A stretch of 64,000 nt of DNA from positions 248,001-312,000 of the forward strand of contig NW_005178566.1 in NCBI RefSeq assembly GCF_000350225.1, in the 5' to 3' direction. This document shows positions 62,967 to 64,000 of this stretch, one piece after another. Below the pieces are notes generated by a model. The model saw only the letters and a program-made list of their open reading frames with translations, did no database searches and was not told where the DNA came from. The DNA comes from Chondrus crispus (Eukaryota > Rhodophyta > Florideophyceae > Gigartinales > Gigartinaceae). Made by a program: the position numbers and the translations under genes. The stretch's first letter is position 1, and each line of letters opens with the position of its first letter.

Positions 62967-64000
62967 CTAGTTGCGCGTTTGCGGAAGGGCTGCCGCCTTT
63001 CCTTCCGTGCGCCCTTCCCCCATACTCCGTCCAGAGTTAGTAGATCTGTCTCTCCTCTTCTTAGCGCAGTCTCGGGCGATATGGCCTTTAATGCCACAGT
63101 AGTAGCACAGGGCATCCGTAAAGCGCTCCTCCGGGGTGGGGCGCACGGGAGACTTATTTTGAACATCACGTGTCACCTGCCCATCCGGTGATAATTCCTC
63201 GCCATCCACGATTGCGCGGACGCGCTCGGATCTGAATTTCGTCTCCCTTTGCGTGGTTCCCTTTGTCCCGCTCATCATAGCGACGCGACTGGTGACGTCA
63301 TCAAAAGAACCCTGCACGGCGAGCGCATGATCCCTCAAACGTCTCGTGAGGGACTGTGTGAAGCGGTCGAGTAAACGTTCATCGGAAACAGCTTCTGGTA
63401 GAGCGACCGCCGCTGCACGAAGCCTTTGAGCGAACTGCGTTATATTTTCGCGACTTTCCTCCCACGCCATTGTGTCAAAAGCGATTCGCAGACACCTTTG
63501 GTGGCTGGCGTTGCACATTCGCGCCTGCAAGAGGTCCCATAGGCCACATGCATCAGCGTCCAGGTGCGAGGACGCAACGTCCTCAAAAATTGCAAGGGCT
63601 GTGCCACTAAAAGCACAGGCGAGAAGTCGGCGATGTAGTCCAGGTTGCACAGGAAAGTCCTTACACAGCCTCCTCCAGGCCTTTCTTGCAGCAAAAAAGC
63701 GAGCGTCTCCAGGCTTAGAAACTCGCACTGCGTCCATAGACCTGCTATATATCTTATAGGCTGTGTGCAGCGGGTAGAAATCCTGAGTCCCTTGCCCTGA
63801 TCGGCCGGTATGTGGGCTTTGTCCCGAGGGGTACGCATCGGACACTTCCATTACCCCTCTCGTCACGGGCGTAGACGGGAGCTCCTCTGCCTCCGACCTT
63901 CCGGAGACTTGTAGATCCTTCCTGGTGTCCGCTGCCGCTGCTATCATTGCTGATAGCTTCTCCGGCAGCGATTCGATTGCAGTGGATGCTGAAGAAATGA
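62967..64000 (-). CDS. Gag of gypsy C copy 2, continues past window end
   Basis: Same capsid region and CCHC knuckle (CYYCGIKGHIARDC, near 63080-63120) as copy 1, with a very small number of amino-acid differences (for example DLQVSGRS against DLQVPGRS). The frame is open to the window edge. Confidence 0.88.
   Translation of the reverse strand, partial: ISSASTAIESLPEKLSAMIAAAADTRKDLQVSGRSEAEELPSTPVTRGVMEVSDAYPSGQSPHTGRSGQGTQDFYPLHTAYKIYSRSMDAVRVSKPGDARFFAARKAWRRLCKDFPVQPGLHRRLLACAFSGTALAIFEDVASSHLDADACGLWDLLQARMCNASHQRCLRIAFDTMAWEESRENITQFAQRLRAAAVALPEAVSDERLLDRFTQSLTRRLRDHALAVQGSFDDVTSRVAMMSGTKGTTQRETKFRSERVRAIVDGEELSPDGQVTRDVQNKSPVRPTPEERFTDALCYYCGIKGHIARDCAKKRRDRSTNSGRSMGEGRTEGKAAALPQTRN

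Larger units (their letters stand above)
60245..64000 (-). mobile_element. Ty3/gypsy element C, copy 2, inverted to copy 1 and cut by window edge
   Basis: Every position p here pairs with 118586-p in copy 1 over 3756 bp without any length change and with only a handful of base differences. Parts: pol (60245-62928, without its integrase end) and gag (62967 to beyond 64000). It continues past the window. Broken at its left junction. Confidence 0.92.

Overview
This is a eukaryotic window built almost entirely from transposable elements nested in one another. There are no operons, rRNA genes, convincing tRNA genes or CRISPR arrays. The mix of Ty1/copia with very short LTRs, several Ty3/gypsy lineages (one with a chromodomain), a tyrosine-recombinase (Ngaro/DIRS-type) retroelement, pogo and PIF/Harbinger DNA transposons, few host genes without visible introns, and TATA-type promoters would fit a repeat-rich red alga (for example a Chondrus-like florideophyte). 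This is an inference from overall character. An oomycete or other alga is not excluded.

Layout: 1-1690 is a minus-strand Ty3/gypsy gag/protease remnant cut by the window edge. 2731-7162 is an old Ty1/copia copy with 100-bp LTRs, an AGGAA target duplication and a half-tRNA-iMet-type primer site. 7220-28270 is a plus-strand Ty3/gypsy element (A). Inside it sits a much larger minus-strand chromovirus-like Ty3/gypsy element (B, 9721-26063), and in its 3' LTR a 1.2-kb Harbinger-type MITE (27020-28204). Element B has whole-looking gag and pol frames, but also about 8 kb of extra sequence between pol and its 3' LTR. That extra sequence carries opposite-strand reading frames, a TATA box at the LTR edge, spaced repeats and a 28-bp minisatellite.

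28271-33400 is the most host-like stretch. It has an inverted-repeat-bounded segment, a TATA box followed by a small secreted protein with two copies of an eight-cysteine module (31245-31844), and a 21-bp minisatellite. 33409-33516 looks like one more copia LTR. 34098-36820 is a pogo transposon with TA duplications and 25-bp TIRs, itself interrupted by a TG...CA element (35401-36022) with a 5-bp duplication. 36823-38600 is GC-rich and of unknown origin. 39479-40767 is a degraded PIF/Harbinger-like transposase gene.

42109-47053 is a tyrosine-recombinase retroelement with 156-bp direct repeats, interrupted by a second copy of the same TG...CA family (43600-44264). 48139-48189 is a near-perfect hairpin just downstream of what may be the 3' end of a host TIMP/netrin-like gene (48565-48766, minus) that runs into an assembly gap (48767-49421). 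50380-54003 is a minus-strand 1128-codon orphan frame fused to a partial gypsy LTR. 54367-64000 holds a Ty3/gypsy family (C) arranged as a giant inverted repeat, with arms of at least 3.75 kb that are nearly identical and a spacer of about 1.9 kb.

The reading frames do not form a pathway. Most are element-encoded gag, protease, reverse transcriptase, RNase H, integrase/recombinase or transposase. The items most worth following are the duplicated eight-cysteine secreted protein, the opposite-strand gene inside element B, the 1128-codon orphan frame, the NTR-like gene at the gap, and the giant inverted repeat.
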